DNA of 64,000 bases, from NCBI GenBank assembly GCA_914767715.1, contig OU612066.1, positions 31,408,283-31,472,282 of the forward strand, written 5' to 3'. Shown piece after piece: positions 23,531-35,639 of the stretch. The translations under genes and the position numbers were made by a program. Numbering within the stretch: position 1 is the stretch's first letter; every line of letters begins with the position of its first letter. The DNA comes from Membranipora membranacea. Taxonomy: Eukaryota > Bryozoa > Gymnolaemata > Cheilostomatida > Membraniporidae. The notes below the pieces were generated by a model, which ran no database searches, had not been told where the DNA came from, and saw nothing but the letters and a program-made list of their open reading frames with translations.

Positions 23531-24059
23531 GAGCGTACATCTAGTGCCAAATTTGTAATTTGTGAGTAATTCTTTGCGCTCCGAATATTCTCTCATTTGC
23601 GTAGAGAGGAGTTTTTCTGAAACTCTTTTTGTCGAGTTTAATGGAATTGAAATTGAAATCTACTCTATTAAAAATCAGCTTTACGCAGCAATTTTTAAGC
23701 ACTTTAGGAAAATCGAGGTTTTTACCATGAGGTTGGCTAAGTAGGTCATAAGTGGTGTCAGAGTTAAATTATTATCGTTTAGCGCCTGCGTGTTGATATT
23801 CTATCAGGTCCTGTGGATTTGCTGTAACTAAACTTGCTATAGTGTTTTGAAGTCCAAATGGTTTTCTGGATTCAAATTGATGTTGAAGTCACCAACAATA
23901 AGTCAGTTCGAGGGGAGCTAAATCCCCCCAAAAAGCCGCCAAAGAGCCCAAGGGTGCCCAGTAGACAGCGAGCCCAGTGCACAAATCTCGTCAAGACTCA
24001 CCAATCTGCACAATGCCCCATTGAAAAAATGAAGTTTTATTTGAGCCAATTTTTCCTGC

Positions 24060-24215
24060 GACAACAATGCAAAGATTATTTTTGTACTCAAATATACTAC
24101 ACTAATAAGCTCCTAGATACTATCGGGGTGAAATGCCACATGTATGCTGATGACGCTGGGAGAGTTTCTGTGAGCGTGATTTCATCAAAAAATGAGAAAA
24201 TGGCAGTTGGTCGAT
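24060..24215 (+). pseudogene. L2-like LINE, upstream half of an interrupted copy
   Basis: Plus strand reads IGVKCHMYADDAG, the catalytic YADD of an L2-type reverse transcriptase. The reading then stops matching. Its expected continuation is found beyond the next feature, at 24693. Confidence 0.6.
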
Positions 24216-24234
24216 AGTCAGGCAAGCTTTCTCC

Positions 24235-24692
24235 ATCATCTCCTCCTTCATGGAAAATAGCCATTTAAAACTAGTCTAGAACGTATTCAGAAACAATGTC
24301 TAAAAACCAACTATCCTAATCTAGAACACTACTCAGACAGACTAGCAGCAAGTGGACTACCGACACTAGAGCAGTACATGAGTGGTCTGAGTAGCGCATA
24401 CAGCAGCAAGGTGATAGCTGATCCCAACTACCGGTTAGCTGACCTGATTCCACCGAGGCAATCCACTGTACGCAGACACTCAAGCCGACTACCAGATGTA
24501 CTGATAAAACGATTCAAAACAGAATCCCTCTATAACACTGTGTTGTATAAATATGGAGTGTAAATTGAAATGACTGGAACTACTGGAATCATCACACTAA
24601 TGTAAAACATGTTCTGATACAAATGTTTTTTCAAACAACATTTTTGAACGGTTTAATAAAGTTAATATCAATCAATCAATCAATCAATCAAA
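24235..24692 (+). mobile_element. LINE 3' end with (ATCA)n tail, inserted in another LINE
   Basis: Encodes the terminal part of a LINE ORF2 (SLERIQKQCLKTNYPN, PTLEQYMSGLSSAYSSK, ending YKYGV then TAA). A 3' untranslated part follows and ends in five ATCA units at 24668-24690. A short tetranucleotide tail is typical of CR1/Rex-type elements. The copy is 5'-truncated. Confidence 0.7.
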
Positions 24693-25340
24693 AACTGAGC
24701 CCCACAAAAACACAATTCATGCCACTTTCACCAAGGAATCATTCACCCTCGTTTTCATCAGTAGAACTAAACATTTATGTCTCTGTTCCTCCTTTGGCTA
24801 CTGTTCAAAATCTTGGTGTGATCATAGACTCATAAGATAGATTTTCAATCTCATGTCAGTGATGCTAGAAAATCACGTTTATATCAATTGGAACGTCTGA
24901 AATCTATCAGAACTTTCATCCCTGAAAGCCTGTTTACCACACTCATTCATGCCTTCATAACAAGTAAGCTTGATCTATGTAACTCCTTCTTCTACGTCAT
25001 TCAGAGTTCATGCGCCAAATTTATTACAGGTATAAACTACTTTTCATCAGCCACCAAAGCCAGGGTTAAATTGCACTGGCTGCCCACAAGATCTCGATCT
25101 AGATTTCAGGTACCAATTATGGCCTAAAAAGCTGCTCGAACCACTCGGTTTAACATAGCCAACACTCTGGTGAACAATTTTTTATGTAAGATTAGTAACA
25201 GTGGATGGGCGATCTATCAATACCACCTTACCGGATGTGTGGAATTCCCTTCCATCCTCAGTTTGCGATTTCCCTTCTACTCCCTCTTCTAAATCCCACC
25301 CGAAAACCAACTGTTCCGCAAGGCCTATACCCCATAGCCA
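24693..25340 (+). pseudogene. L2-like LINE, downstream half of the interrupted copy
   Basis: Frames in order: KLSPTKTQFMPLS, NLGVIIDS, YQLERLKSIRTFIPES, DLCNSFFY, ITGINYFSSATKARVKLHWLP, WNSLPS-like remnants. These are the post-YADD parts of an L2-type ORF2, with frameshifts. They continue the fragment at 24060-24215. Confidence 0.65.
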
Positions 25341-26752
25341 AGGTTTTATAGGGAATTTATAGGTGCTTGGCAGTTGCCACTTTTAGGTTTTATTTATCTT
25401 ATCATCATGTACACGCATCCCATTTTTTATGATAAACTTTTGATTATTTTATTTATTTTATCAGCTAAGGTTTTCGATTTTAATATTTTATCAAATGTAC
25501 AATATTGGAAATCATTATATCTGAACAATGATTTCTAAACGTTTTATAATGAATTTCATTATTATTGAAGATGTAATGACCAATCAATATAAGTTGTGAC
25601 GCACAGGACTAAAAATTAGTAGCTTCACGTTTGAAAAGAATATTTCTGCATAAAATGTGTTGTTGCGGAGTTAACAATACCAACGAGCACAAGCTGGCTC
25701 AATCCCATCATAAAAAACATGTTTGAATAGTTTCTGTTCTCCACGTGCTTGACCAAGGAGTTATAGACAACTCCTTGGCATGACTAAAGTATAACTTAGT
25801 GTCCTGTACGCCGACCTGCGCGTCACAACATTGGTGGGTTATATTTTGGCACACATATCGGTATAGGAGGATTTCGTTCCACACTACAATAGTCACACAT
25901 TTCGATATTTATTACACAAGTTTGGTTAGTTTTCAGTCCCATGGGTAACAAAATAATTTTACATTTGCCCATAATTCCAAATTTTGTGGCAAAGGTAAAA
26001 CAAGTTCTTTTCTGTGTAGTATAGTTTAGATGCTTGTGCTATCTGAGTGATTATTGTAGGATTTTCCATAGTAAATAGGACGTAATTTCGTGTCCTGTGC
26101 ATTTCACACAGTCCATTACAGGTGGAAGGCAACTTTGGTGGTTTATCATAATTAAACCAGTAAATTTTTGTGTTGAACATAATAAAATTCTCAACATTCT
26201 CATTGAATGGAATCAAACGAAGTTTCGTTGCATATCTATTTAAGAAAAACAAAAACTTTGCCTAGTATCACCACATTTTGACTAAACGACTCTGTAAAAT
26301 GGCTTTCATACTTTTGAGTAGGAAAACGAATTTTGTTGAATGTGTAATTGGTCGGAAGAGATATAAAAAACTTGTCTATATCCTCATTATCATACTAAAT
26401 TTACAACATGAAATTCAATTCGTGAATGTCCTGTGTGTCAAAAACCCGTATAAAATGACTTTGCTGAATACTAGGACCATGGCCTAAATGTGAAAGTTCA
26501 TTTCGGGTGAACAGATTTTTTCTTTTTTTTTGTTAATTGTAAATGTAACTTTTTATACAACTAATAAATACAGAGTTAACCTGCTCTATGTTCAATCAAC
26601 GTAGTCTCATCAATGTCATTTGTATCATGAGGGCGGCGATGAGTCAAGACTTGGCTTTCAAAAGAAAAGTTGGTAATAGTTCAGAGTTATTGTCATATTA
26701 TTCTAGAGAATAGTTGGGAAATATTTGTTACAAGTCACTAGCTCTCAATTTG
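25341..26752. other. Gene-free stretch between LINE debris and right arm of inverted repeat
   Basis: AT-rich with only short frames. No motif or repeat family recognised. Confidence 0.4.
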
Positions 26753-27175
26753 TGAACCCCAACAAACCCTAGATATCATCGAAATTGAACGAAGAAACTG
26801 TATGGCTTGCACAGTGAAGGTGACGGCTCTAAACAGCTGAGCCAACTCCTACTCTCAACGAGCAATTCGCAGCTGTAATAGAACTAACACAAAAAAAATA
26901 CAGTGTGGCTTAATCTCCTTTGGTTACATATTTTGGCATTATGGCAATGGTATTTTGGGATATGGTATGTTGTCCCATATGGTATTATGTCCAATCTGGC
27001 TTTATATCCTCTGGTATTTTGACACAACTTGGGTTTTGTACAACTGGTATTTTGGCATTGGTATAGTGTTCAGTGGTATTATCACCTATGGTATTATGGC
27101 CATGGCATTATGGCAATGGCATTATGTCACTGGCATTTTGTCCCAATGGCATTTTGACCATGGCATTTTGACATG
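26753..27175 (-). repeat. Right arm of long inverted repeat (SINE plus ATGCCA-rich block)
   Basis: Reverse complement of 21805-22230. The SINE (minus strand, about 26753-26880, TTGGCTCAGCTGTTTAGAGC) comes first, then the TGGCATTATGGCAATGG block to about 27175. Base differences of several percent show that the arms are not newly formed. Confidence 0.8.
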
Positions 27176-27469
27176 GAATCCTGCATAGCATGCCAGTCAC
27201 CATCCAGGAGTTTGAATTATTATAGGTGACACTCTTGGCAACAAAAACCTGACATTGTTGACATTAATGACGATTGATTTACATACCATCATATCAATTT
27301 ATAAACGTTGATCATATTACTGGATTTTGCTCACAAATTATTGACAAAAACTTAGCTACAAAAACATTTGATTGGATCAAAGAGAATTCCATTCTCTCTG
27401 ATTGGGTAGGCTCAATGTTGGCCCTGGTAAATGGTCTAAAATGTATTGACTTACTTGACTTATGTTGCA

Positions 27470-28683
27470 GAACTCCTAGTGGAATATTGCGCCAGAATCG
27501 CCTTCTCCTTTCCCTTCCATCTTTCTCGATCTCTAGCCATCTCGCTAGCCTCCGCCCACGACTTGATGTTGTGTACCTTCATCTGTTTGAGCGCCGTTCT
27601 TCGCTAAGTCTGATTGGGTCGCCCTCTCCTTCGGGTGCCTTCAGGGGCCCATCCGAGACTGGTGTGAGGGAGAGATTCCTTCCTCCTTAGGCTGTGTCCT
27701 AGGTATCTCCATCTTCTAACTTCAATGTGCTGAGAGACTGGTTTCTGCTTGCTGCGTTCACATACTTCCAAGTTGGAAATTTTGGACCACCAATATATTT
27801 TCAATATCCGACGGCAGCAGTTCATGTGAAATACCTCCAGTTTGTCCATATCCACTTTCGTCATTCGCCATGTTTCACATCCATAGAGGAGCACAGACAC
27901 CACGTTCGAGTTGTAGAGTTTGATCTTGAGATGGTTGCTCATACTTCTTGATCTCCACACCTTGTTCAGTCTGTAAAAGGCTGTAGTTGCAGAGTTGATG
28001 CGGTTCTTGACATCTGCTGCTGCACCACCAGACGCATCAATTTTCGCACCAAGATACAAAAAGTTATCTACAAACTCGAGTGACTTGTTGCTGACTGTGA
28101 AATTGTTGTTAGATGCAGGGCCCATTCCATCTCGATGAATCCTCAAAACTTTCGTCTTTTGTTCATTGATGTGCAATCCCGCTTTACTTGCTGTTGTTAT
28201 GAGCTTGTCTGTAACTGTTTGCATCCCTCCATGTGTTGTAGAAAATAGTGCGACATCGTCTGCATAAGCTAGATAATTCAGCTTGGTTGTAAGATTCCAT
28301 CGGAGTCCAGTTCGATGTGTCGCTTGTACTTGCTTCATTATGAAGTCTGTAGCCATGATAAATAACAGAGGTGAGATTACGCAGCCCTGTCTAACTCCTG
28401 ATTTTACTTCGAAGTAATCGTCCTCTGCTCCGCCTTGCATTTTACACGCATACCCGGTGTAGAACGCCCGTGTCAGAGTGATGAGTTTATCAGGGATACC
28501 ATAAAACTTCATCACTTTCCACATGCTCTCCCGATGAATGCTGTCAAAAGCTTTCCTGAAATCAATAAAATTGACGTACAGGGGCATCCTCCATTCTTCA
28601 CATTGTTCTATGATGATCCTCAGTGTAAATATGTGGTCTGTACAACTTCTTCCGCTGCGAAAACCTGCTTGCTCTTCATCTAG
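27470..28683 (-). pseudogene. 5'-truncated LINE, reverse transcriptase and C-terminal part
   Basis: A long open frame on the minus strand covers the fingers (EEQAGFRSGRSCTDHIF), palm (FIDFRKAFDSIHRE, VRQGCVISPLLF, YLAYADDVALFS) and thumb (FLYLGAKIDASGG, LLYGCETW). It then reads a basic RRRGRP stretch and, after a TAG near 27608, ALKQMK...SWAEA..MARDRERW. The endonuclease and N-terminal part are missing, so the copy is dead on arrival. The catalytic YADD is intact and the RT frame is otherwise unbroken, which points to a young insertion. Confidence 0.85.
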
Positions 28684-28854
28684 ACTGTATTAAAGCACGT
28701 CAACTTGTATGACTCAGGTGCTTGGTTAATACTGTGTGTGAGCAGGTGACGCGAAAGTTTAACCTTGATGTTTCTTCTGGGTGAGACAAGTACTCTAGAC
28801 GGACAATGTTGAAATTTCTCTCTATTCATGTTAAATGATGGCGGAAATATTTAC

Positions 28855-31800
28855 CTGCTCCTGGTCCTTGGGTTGTTGGTTTTGAAATATTTTAGAATTA
28901 ATAAGACTCATTCGTTCCATAAGTGTGTTGAGGAAAACCTGGCACTGTGAAAGGGATAATAGAAGTTTACTACAATTGTAAACATAGTTAAATCACAGAG
29001 CACAAGGTAATGTAACTCTGAAATCAGATATTGATTGCAGAGGGAGAGAGTGTCAAAAAATCTTAGACCACATCAGAATATGCAAGGTCAGTGTGTAGTC
29101 TTTTACGTGTCTAATAATGCTGCTTGTTATTGTCTATCTATGTATGCGTAATTGCCATGACCAATTCTTAACTGGTTTCCTATCCAAAAAGAGAGGTGGG
29201 ATGCCAAAGAGAAAAAATAATATGACTTATCTGGCCGTAAATAAGCGGTATCCTATTCCATCTATCTATTTTGCAAAAAATATAGTATTGTAAAAAAATC
29301 TTTCAAATCAACTATCCCTTGTAAGTTTTTTTATGTCAAATTGCTCACCTGATCTAGTCTATTTTTGTCAGACTTGTTATTTACAACCAGACTATGATTG
29401 AATTCGCTGACATCTCGCATTAACTCAGTGATATTGTGTCTGCATGAGCATGGCTCGATACGGGGCGGAGCATCTCTGGCGCCAACAGCAGTAGGATCAT
29501 TCAGATCAGCATTGAGCACCTCTGATCCACATGGTGGCCGGTGATGTATCTCAACCTTAAGAGTGACCGGTTGAGTGCTTGATTCAACACTGGATATTGT
29601 AACTGTGAAATCTCCAAAAGCTGAATTTTTCACTCCAGGGTCAGCTGCTATAATATATATTTATAACGCAGTGGGTATTTTCTAAAACTAACAATTTCAC
29701 CTCTAGTCCAAGAAGTGTACACAATTAGCCAGCCATGCTCAAATCACTTTTGGGTAAACTAAGGATAATAACGCCACTAGATTCGTTATCATTGTCCACA
29801 TTTGTAAAATAGAACCTGAGTTGTTACCTGCAGTCAAACTATCAGTATGAGAACCATCAGGATCTACTCTTTGAATGTCTGAGGCTAGTCTCTTTGCCTC
29901 AAACTAATCAGCTTCTTTATTCACAGTGTCTTGTTTCACTTTTCCAGACTCATGTTAGTGTTTCTTTTTCTGAAGAAAATTGACCCAAATCGAAAGTAAT
30001 AACAATCAGAAACTAGAAAAGAACATGTCCATCATTTGTCGGCCTTCTCTGTAGTACTGGACGCTTCAGCATGAGATAAGTTGCAACACTGAATGTAAGA
30101 AAATACTGACAAATAAATGCATAATGAAAATGCATTCAGGACCCATGAAGCCTACATTCAATACCATTTGAAATACCTTTTTTTTTTCTGGGTGGGATCG
30201 AATCACTTGGCTTCCATATTTCTGCATCACATCGCGGACTATCATGGCTCAGGTCAAGTCCATTGTTTACAGTGCCAGTATTCTATAGGAAGTTGACTTT
30301 TCCGATGAGTTGGCTTTGCTCAGCTTGTTCATCTGCTTGGCTGATTGTAGTAATCAGAACGGACTCAGAATTATCCAATGCAATCACATTAGTTTGCGCT
30401 GTTGTCTGCCGCTGGAATTCTTCGAACCTTTGGTCTTCTATGTCACATAGACTGAGCTCCAAAGGGTGGTGCTGTCTGGCTGAATGTTATCAACGGAATC
30501 CTCAAAGTCATCAACGGAATCATCAAAGTCATCTTCATCCAACACATTGGGGCGATGCTGCATCTGCTCTTTTGTTTTTAAAATGGGCTTGTACAACCAA
30601 AATAATCATTAATTGCATTGATTCACAACAGATGTGGCACGGTTACACCGTTTTTGAAGTGTCCATCAGCAATCACAGAGGGAACAAACTTCTTCTACAA
30701 GGGCTTAAGGTTGGATTTTATGTTAGGTGCAAACAGATTTTTTTACCTTTTGATTCTTGACGTGCTTGCTGCCTGCGTTTGATTTTGTACAACTCATCAG
30801 TACCAATCGGCCCCTCTCTCTTGACTTGCGCTTTCCTGGCTCTCATGTGGTGGTAGCTGACGAACTGACCAGTAGACTTCTTATTATTATCTTCACCGCT
30901 TCTAACCTCTATTTCTGTGATCTACAACCAGATGAGTAGTCTATGTAAATCATATTTTTATTTTTATTACGTTTCTGTTGGTGCACCTTTTTCTTTCCCT
31001 CAACATTTGGTTTATAAGAGCATTATGTGATAGAGATTCTATCGCTTGCAAGATATAAAAGCCTCTATGTATATCTTTTCTTATCAATATTTTTGAAATA
31101 GCATCACAAACTGATGCCACTATCATCAACCTGGGTAGAGATGGAGCACTTTATTCTTTTGTGAAATGTTTTGATATGGCAGACAGAAAATTACAAGCTC
31201 AGACTCAGTAATTTTGATTCTATTTTTGTCATACCTGTAAGTCCACATCCACTAGCACCAGATTTGTGAGAAGTATAGACCAACTCTTTGCACTCACTTC
31301 TGGCTGATCTATAAATAAAAAAGATTAGAGTTTGGTAATCGGCAAAATGTAGCCTAAAAATAGAGGATGCAACATACAAACTTAAAGCTGATCTGAATTA
31401 TTGTGTCAACGATTTTGCAGTACTATTATATAAATAAAAAAAATAATATGTAGTGAGATTGGCTTCAAACTCATGAATGATCTCAGACAACTTATACCTG
31501 TACTCTTGGAGACATCAGTGGTACTGTGCACCATCGCCTGATTGTAGTATGCTTCAGGGTGAGTAGACGTTGTGCTATAGTTGCTGTTCAGGCTCCATGT
31601 AGACTTCGATGGTAAGAGGCATACCTTGTCTCCCTTCACAAACTTTGGAGCCTGAAAGTATTTGATCCACGTTTTCAACCCAATATAAAATAAACACACA
31701 CACACACACTCACATATTGTGATTGCTGGCCAAGAAGAATTCTGGTTTCTTTGGTAGTTTAGTAGTAGACCCATTAGTTGCTGATATAACGAACCCAGTA

Positions 31801-32120
31801 TTCCACAATGCAATGCTAATTGCACAAAATCATAAAAATTGTTTTCTATGCACTTGATGAAATTTATCAGGCAATAACACAAAGTACCTTCTTATCAATC
31901 TTCCTTTTCTTCATAGCTCGATTCTCAGCCTTGAGACAAAGAGCAGACATCCTCAGCTCTGCCTTAGAGCCGTAAGTCTTCTGCAGCTTACCAGGCGGAG
32001 CAGCATTCTTGTTTCTCCAGAGCATAGATGGTTCTTTTTCTGTGAGAGGGACATTGACAGGTACAGAACTTTACTTTTCCCTAGCCTCAAAAAGTTTTTC
32101 ACCTTGCTCTTTATTCCCAT
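28855..32120 (-). pseudogene. Gene B: damaged paralogue of gene A with extra 3' exons shared with gene C
   Basis: Exons homologous to gene A: 1 (32075-32120 plus 31888-32039), 2 (31498-31651), 3 (31235-31308), 4 (30747-30906) and 5 (about 30285-30568). They have the same phases and recognisable residues: MGIKSKVKNF, APPGKLQKTYGSKAEL, HPE..., and IEDQRFEEFQRQ against gene A IEQRFQQQ. Further exons at 29828-29950, 29349-29644 and 28855-28944 match gene C, with a CSCRHNIT motif in the second. Damage: a shift of frame in exon 5 near 30470, TAG at 29904-29906, and a 35-nt piece in exon 1 that breaks the frame unless spliced out. It is either a pseudogene or a gene with unusual splicing. Function unknown. 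Confidence 0.55.
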
Positions 32121-32788
32121 GGTTACTTTTATATTCAAAGTCTAGTGTGCTGCAGCTCTGATCAGAAAATGAGGTAATACTGAAACATAGATTGGCCTCA
32201 AACTTTATTAATACTTTTAGGCCCCTGCTATTGGATATATGGATGCTTCCAATATTTACGCCTTATCTCAAATTTTTCAAGAAAGATTTCCAATGACGAA
32301 TTTTACGTCTCACACGGCTCAGGTAAATCCCAAACACCATTCCATCGATGTATTACAGGAGATAAGCAGCATATTAATGTGTATTACCATCTGCCGACAT
32401 TTTTCTCAATCCCCATAGCAAACATGGTTTTAACATATCTTATCTGTGTAAAAAGATAATAGCCATAAAATCTTCCTGGACTCTTCCACAGCAGCAATAG
32501 GATGTATATGTTACACGCAATGTGAAACAATCTCTTTAGCCTTGTTTTCTAAACCATAATTTGAAACTAACTTAGTCTCATTAACACGTTCCATCCGTCT
32601 CTGTCCATAAGTTGCATGCACCCAACTTCACTCAGCCAACTGGAATGTAAAAAACGATTCCTTCCCTACACTATATGCGTCAGTTTTGTTAACTTACAAG
32701 ATGTTGAGTTTCAGGAAGTGAAACAAAATAAGAGGGTAATAATTTGAAAAACATAAGGCTGCAATTTCCTGTCATGCTGCACAGACAA

Positions 32789-35407
32789 AGAGTTTCAGTT
32801 TCAGTTTCAGTTTATTTGTACATTCGGTATCATGAGAATAATAAAATTGAATGTGTACATTTATTAATATATGGACTAAGAAAGCTTAAGGTTGTATGTT
32901 GTTAAAATAAGACAATAAGGTCGGAAAAAATGATTTGGCACGCTTTTGAGTCTTGCAGGTCTTGGGTCAGAAAATAGTGTTTAGACGAGAGGATGTTCTG
33001 TTATTGTTTCGTATTACTCTTCTAAAAAGTGGATGCTCTGGATAACTCGCTATCTAATTAAAATGTCTCTTGCTCACATCAAAAATAAAATCAGATAAGG
33101 TTGGACAACGTAAAAGTAACAGTCTCTCTTCATAGCTATGGTCCGGAAAAATAGTTCTTGTAACAGACCTTTGAATTCTTTCTAAAGAAGACTTATCACC
33201 ATCTGATAAAAGTGAAAACCAAGCTGGTGATGCATAAGTTAAAATTGATCGTTTGTTTGCCAAGTGAAAATTCTTTAACCCACTTTCATTCATGCCTAGC
33301 ACTTTCAGTTGGCGTAAAAGAAAAAGCCTACTATTACAGGATGAGATAAGAGATTCTACATGTTTACTACAAGATAAATGGTCATCAAATGTGATACCTT
33401 AAAATTTGGCAGTCTGAGATGGTAAAATACTGACTTCATTTCCTAAATTCACAGGATCATTGTACTCATGATGGTAATTCAGCAAAACATTCATAATAAC
33501 GGTTTTGTCAGCATTGAGTAACATATAATTATTATCGGCCCGCTGTTGTGTTCTTAAAATAGCTTGGGCAATAGAGTCAGTGCTATTCTTTTTAAAGGTT
33601 TGTAAAATGTAGTATCATCTGCATACTTCACTACTTTAAAATCATCAAAATTGAGGTCGTTAACATAAAAGAGCCACAGCAGGGGCCCAAGCTTGGTGCC
33701 CTGTGGTGCCCCAACAGAGATATCAATGTAATCTGAAAAAGTGCCATTTAATTTTCCGCATTGTTTCCTATGTACTAAAAAATTAGCTAAAATATCCAGT
33801 AGGTTTTCATTCACACCATAATTTTTCAATTTACTTAATACTTATTGTTGTGAGCCAAAAGAGCTGTGAAATAGCGTCTAATGTCCCAACCTTAGGTCTA
33901 TAAGCGTATTGATTGCTACCGATTGAGTTTATCAATAATATCCTGCTCACAGACTTTGCCTAAATGATGCAGCAAAGAAACTGGCCTAAAGTCTTTGTGC
34001 ATGGTGGGACATGAGTTTTTTAGGGAGAGGTGTGATCTGGGCTCTCTTCCAAAAGTCTGGGTATTGTTTTGTTACTAGCAGTTATATAATATCCTGCAAA
34101 GGTACAAGCATGTCTTCCATACCTTCCTTGCAAACCCAAGTAGGAAAGTCCTCACAGCTTGTTGACTTTGATGTGACTAGTTTGCGTAGGAGTTGTTTCA
34201 CCTCGCCGAAACTGAGGAGATCTAGTGGTACTCTGCTGCTTGCTATACTGCTGCTACTGCTGTTGAACGTGTCCGCCGCCTCACCGCCCACACTCTTGTA
34301 GTACATATTCAAGTTCTCACCAAGCTGCTTACTGCTTACTCTATCACCTTCTATCGACATGTACTTTGGAATTGGTTTGGAAGACTTGCCATTGGCAATC
34401 TGCTTCATAGTTTGCCACCATTCCTTAGTATTTTGTTCACTGTTGAGATTTTGGTCAATGAATCTTTGCTTGCTAAAGCATATGGCCTTCTGCACCAGAG
34501 ATCGAATAAATCTGTGAGAGCCGCATCCTCTATCATAAGCTTCTTCACGAGCTTTAATCAATTTTAGTATGGACGATGTTATCCATTGTGGTCTATCTGC
34601 TCGTATTTTGATATCTCTCTCTGGGCAATGTCTGTCCAGGAGTTGTGTCACCGTGCTATTGAGATTTGTGACTTTATCATGCATAGAATCTGTATTGAGC
34701 ACATTTTCCCAGGATTCAGAAGCAAGATCGGAGAGCAGGGAGTTTTTACGCTCAGGTGTTACAAGCCTCCTTCTTACTTTAGTGTGGCTACTCCTGTGGA
34801 ACTGTTTTCCTTCTAGTAGGATGCAACAGTGGTCGTTGTGCGATATTGGGGCAAATATGATAGGGTGGTCATATTCAGGAACGTCTGTTAGCATCAGGTC
34901 TAATTTAGCTTGATCTCTGGTTGGGAAATTGACTAGAACTCTCAAACCAAACTGTGCGCACAGATTGTCAACAGGAAGTCGGTTAAAATTGCCCGTTAAG
35001 ATATAGTCAGCATTTGGATGCTTGGGAGTTAATTTTGCAATGGTGGAATCAGTATATTAAGATGTGGTGATCTGGTCTGCAGCTGGAGGATGGTATAAGC
35101 AAGCTATGATGAGTGGGCTAATAGATTTAATCTGAACTAAGATCCAAATTGCCGAAACTGTCCTGCTGGTGTATGATGATGCAATTTGGGCATTAAGGCT
35201 GGATGAGGAGAGAATGCAAAAGCCCCCTCCTATTCGGCTTTTCCTGTGTGAAAGGTGATTATCGTAGCCATCGATCTGGATGAGTTGTTGTTTGGTTGCA
35301 TCGAGCCAGGTTTCGGTTAGACATATTAGATTTGGTTTATGTATTTCAACATAGGACAGAAGCTCAGCTAATTTCCATGCATTGATAGAACGACAGTTTG
35401 TGTACAA
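32789..35407 (-). pseudogene. LINE with endonuclease and reverse transcriptase remnants, (TTTCAG)n end
   Basis: Minus strand from 35407: apurinic-type endonuclease start (NCRSINAWKLAEL, ICLTETWLD). The middle ORF2 region runs about 34945-34082 (TRDQAKLDLMLTD, SHNDHCC, WWQTMKQIANGKSS). RT follows (VGAPQGTKLGPLLWLFYVNDL, KYADDTTFY), then the tail part at 33302-33054. The 3' end is at about 32789, with AATAAA and three CTGAAA units. Breaks between about 33830 and 34080 and elsewhere inactivate it. The layout fits the CR1/L2 group. Confidence 0.8.
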
Positions 35408-35639
35408 GATTGTAGGTAAGAGTGATGACCTTGGTATTGCTCTCTATTTAGGTACAGGTATGATATATTTTGGCTACAATAAAAGCCATGTGCAAAGTAT
35501 TTTCGTTGGCGAGGCAGACCTAGAAAAGCTATCTCAAATACAAAAACTTGCTGTTGTGAAACAGCATGGTAAAGGAATTAGAAGCAGTGACACAACTTTG
35601 CAGTGTGACACATGGACAATTTTTGGTGACAATTCCTAG
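35382..35639 (+). other. Open frame of uncertain status beside the LINE 5' end
   Basis: From a possible TTTAG acceptor at about 35449 the plus strand reads GTGMIYFGYNKSHVQSIFVG and continues EADLEKLSQIQKLAVVKQHG to a TAG. The composition looks more protein-like than its surroundings, but I know no match and no partner exon is seen upstream. It could be a stray terminal exon. Confidence 0.2.

Noticed and set aside
27274-27690. 138-codon plus-strand open frame
   Set aside because: Its latter half is antisense to the C-terminal part of the LINE reverse transcriptase.
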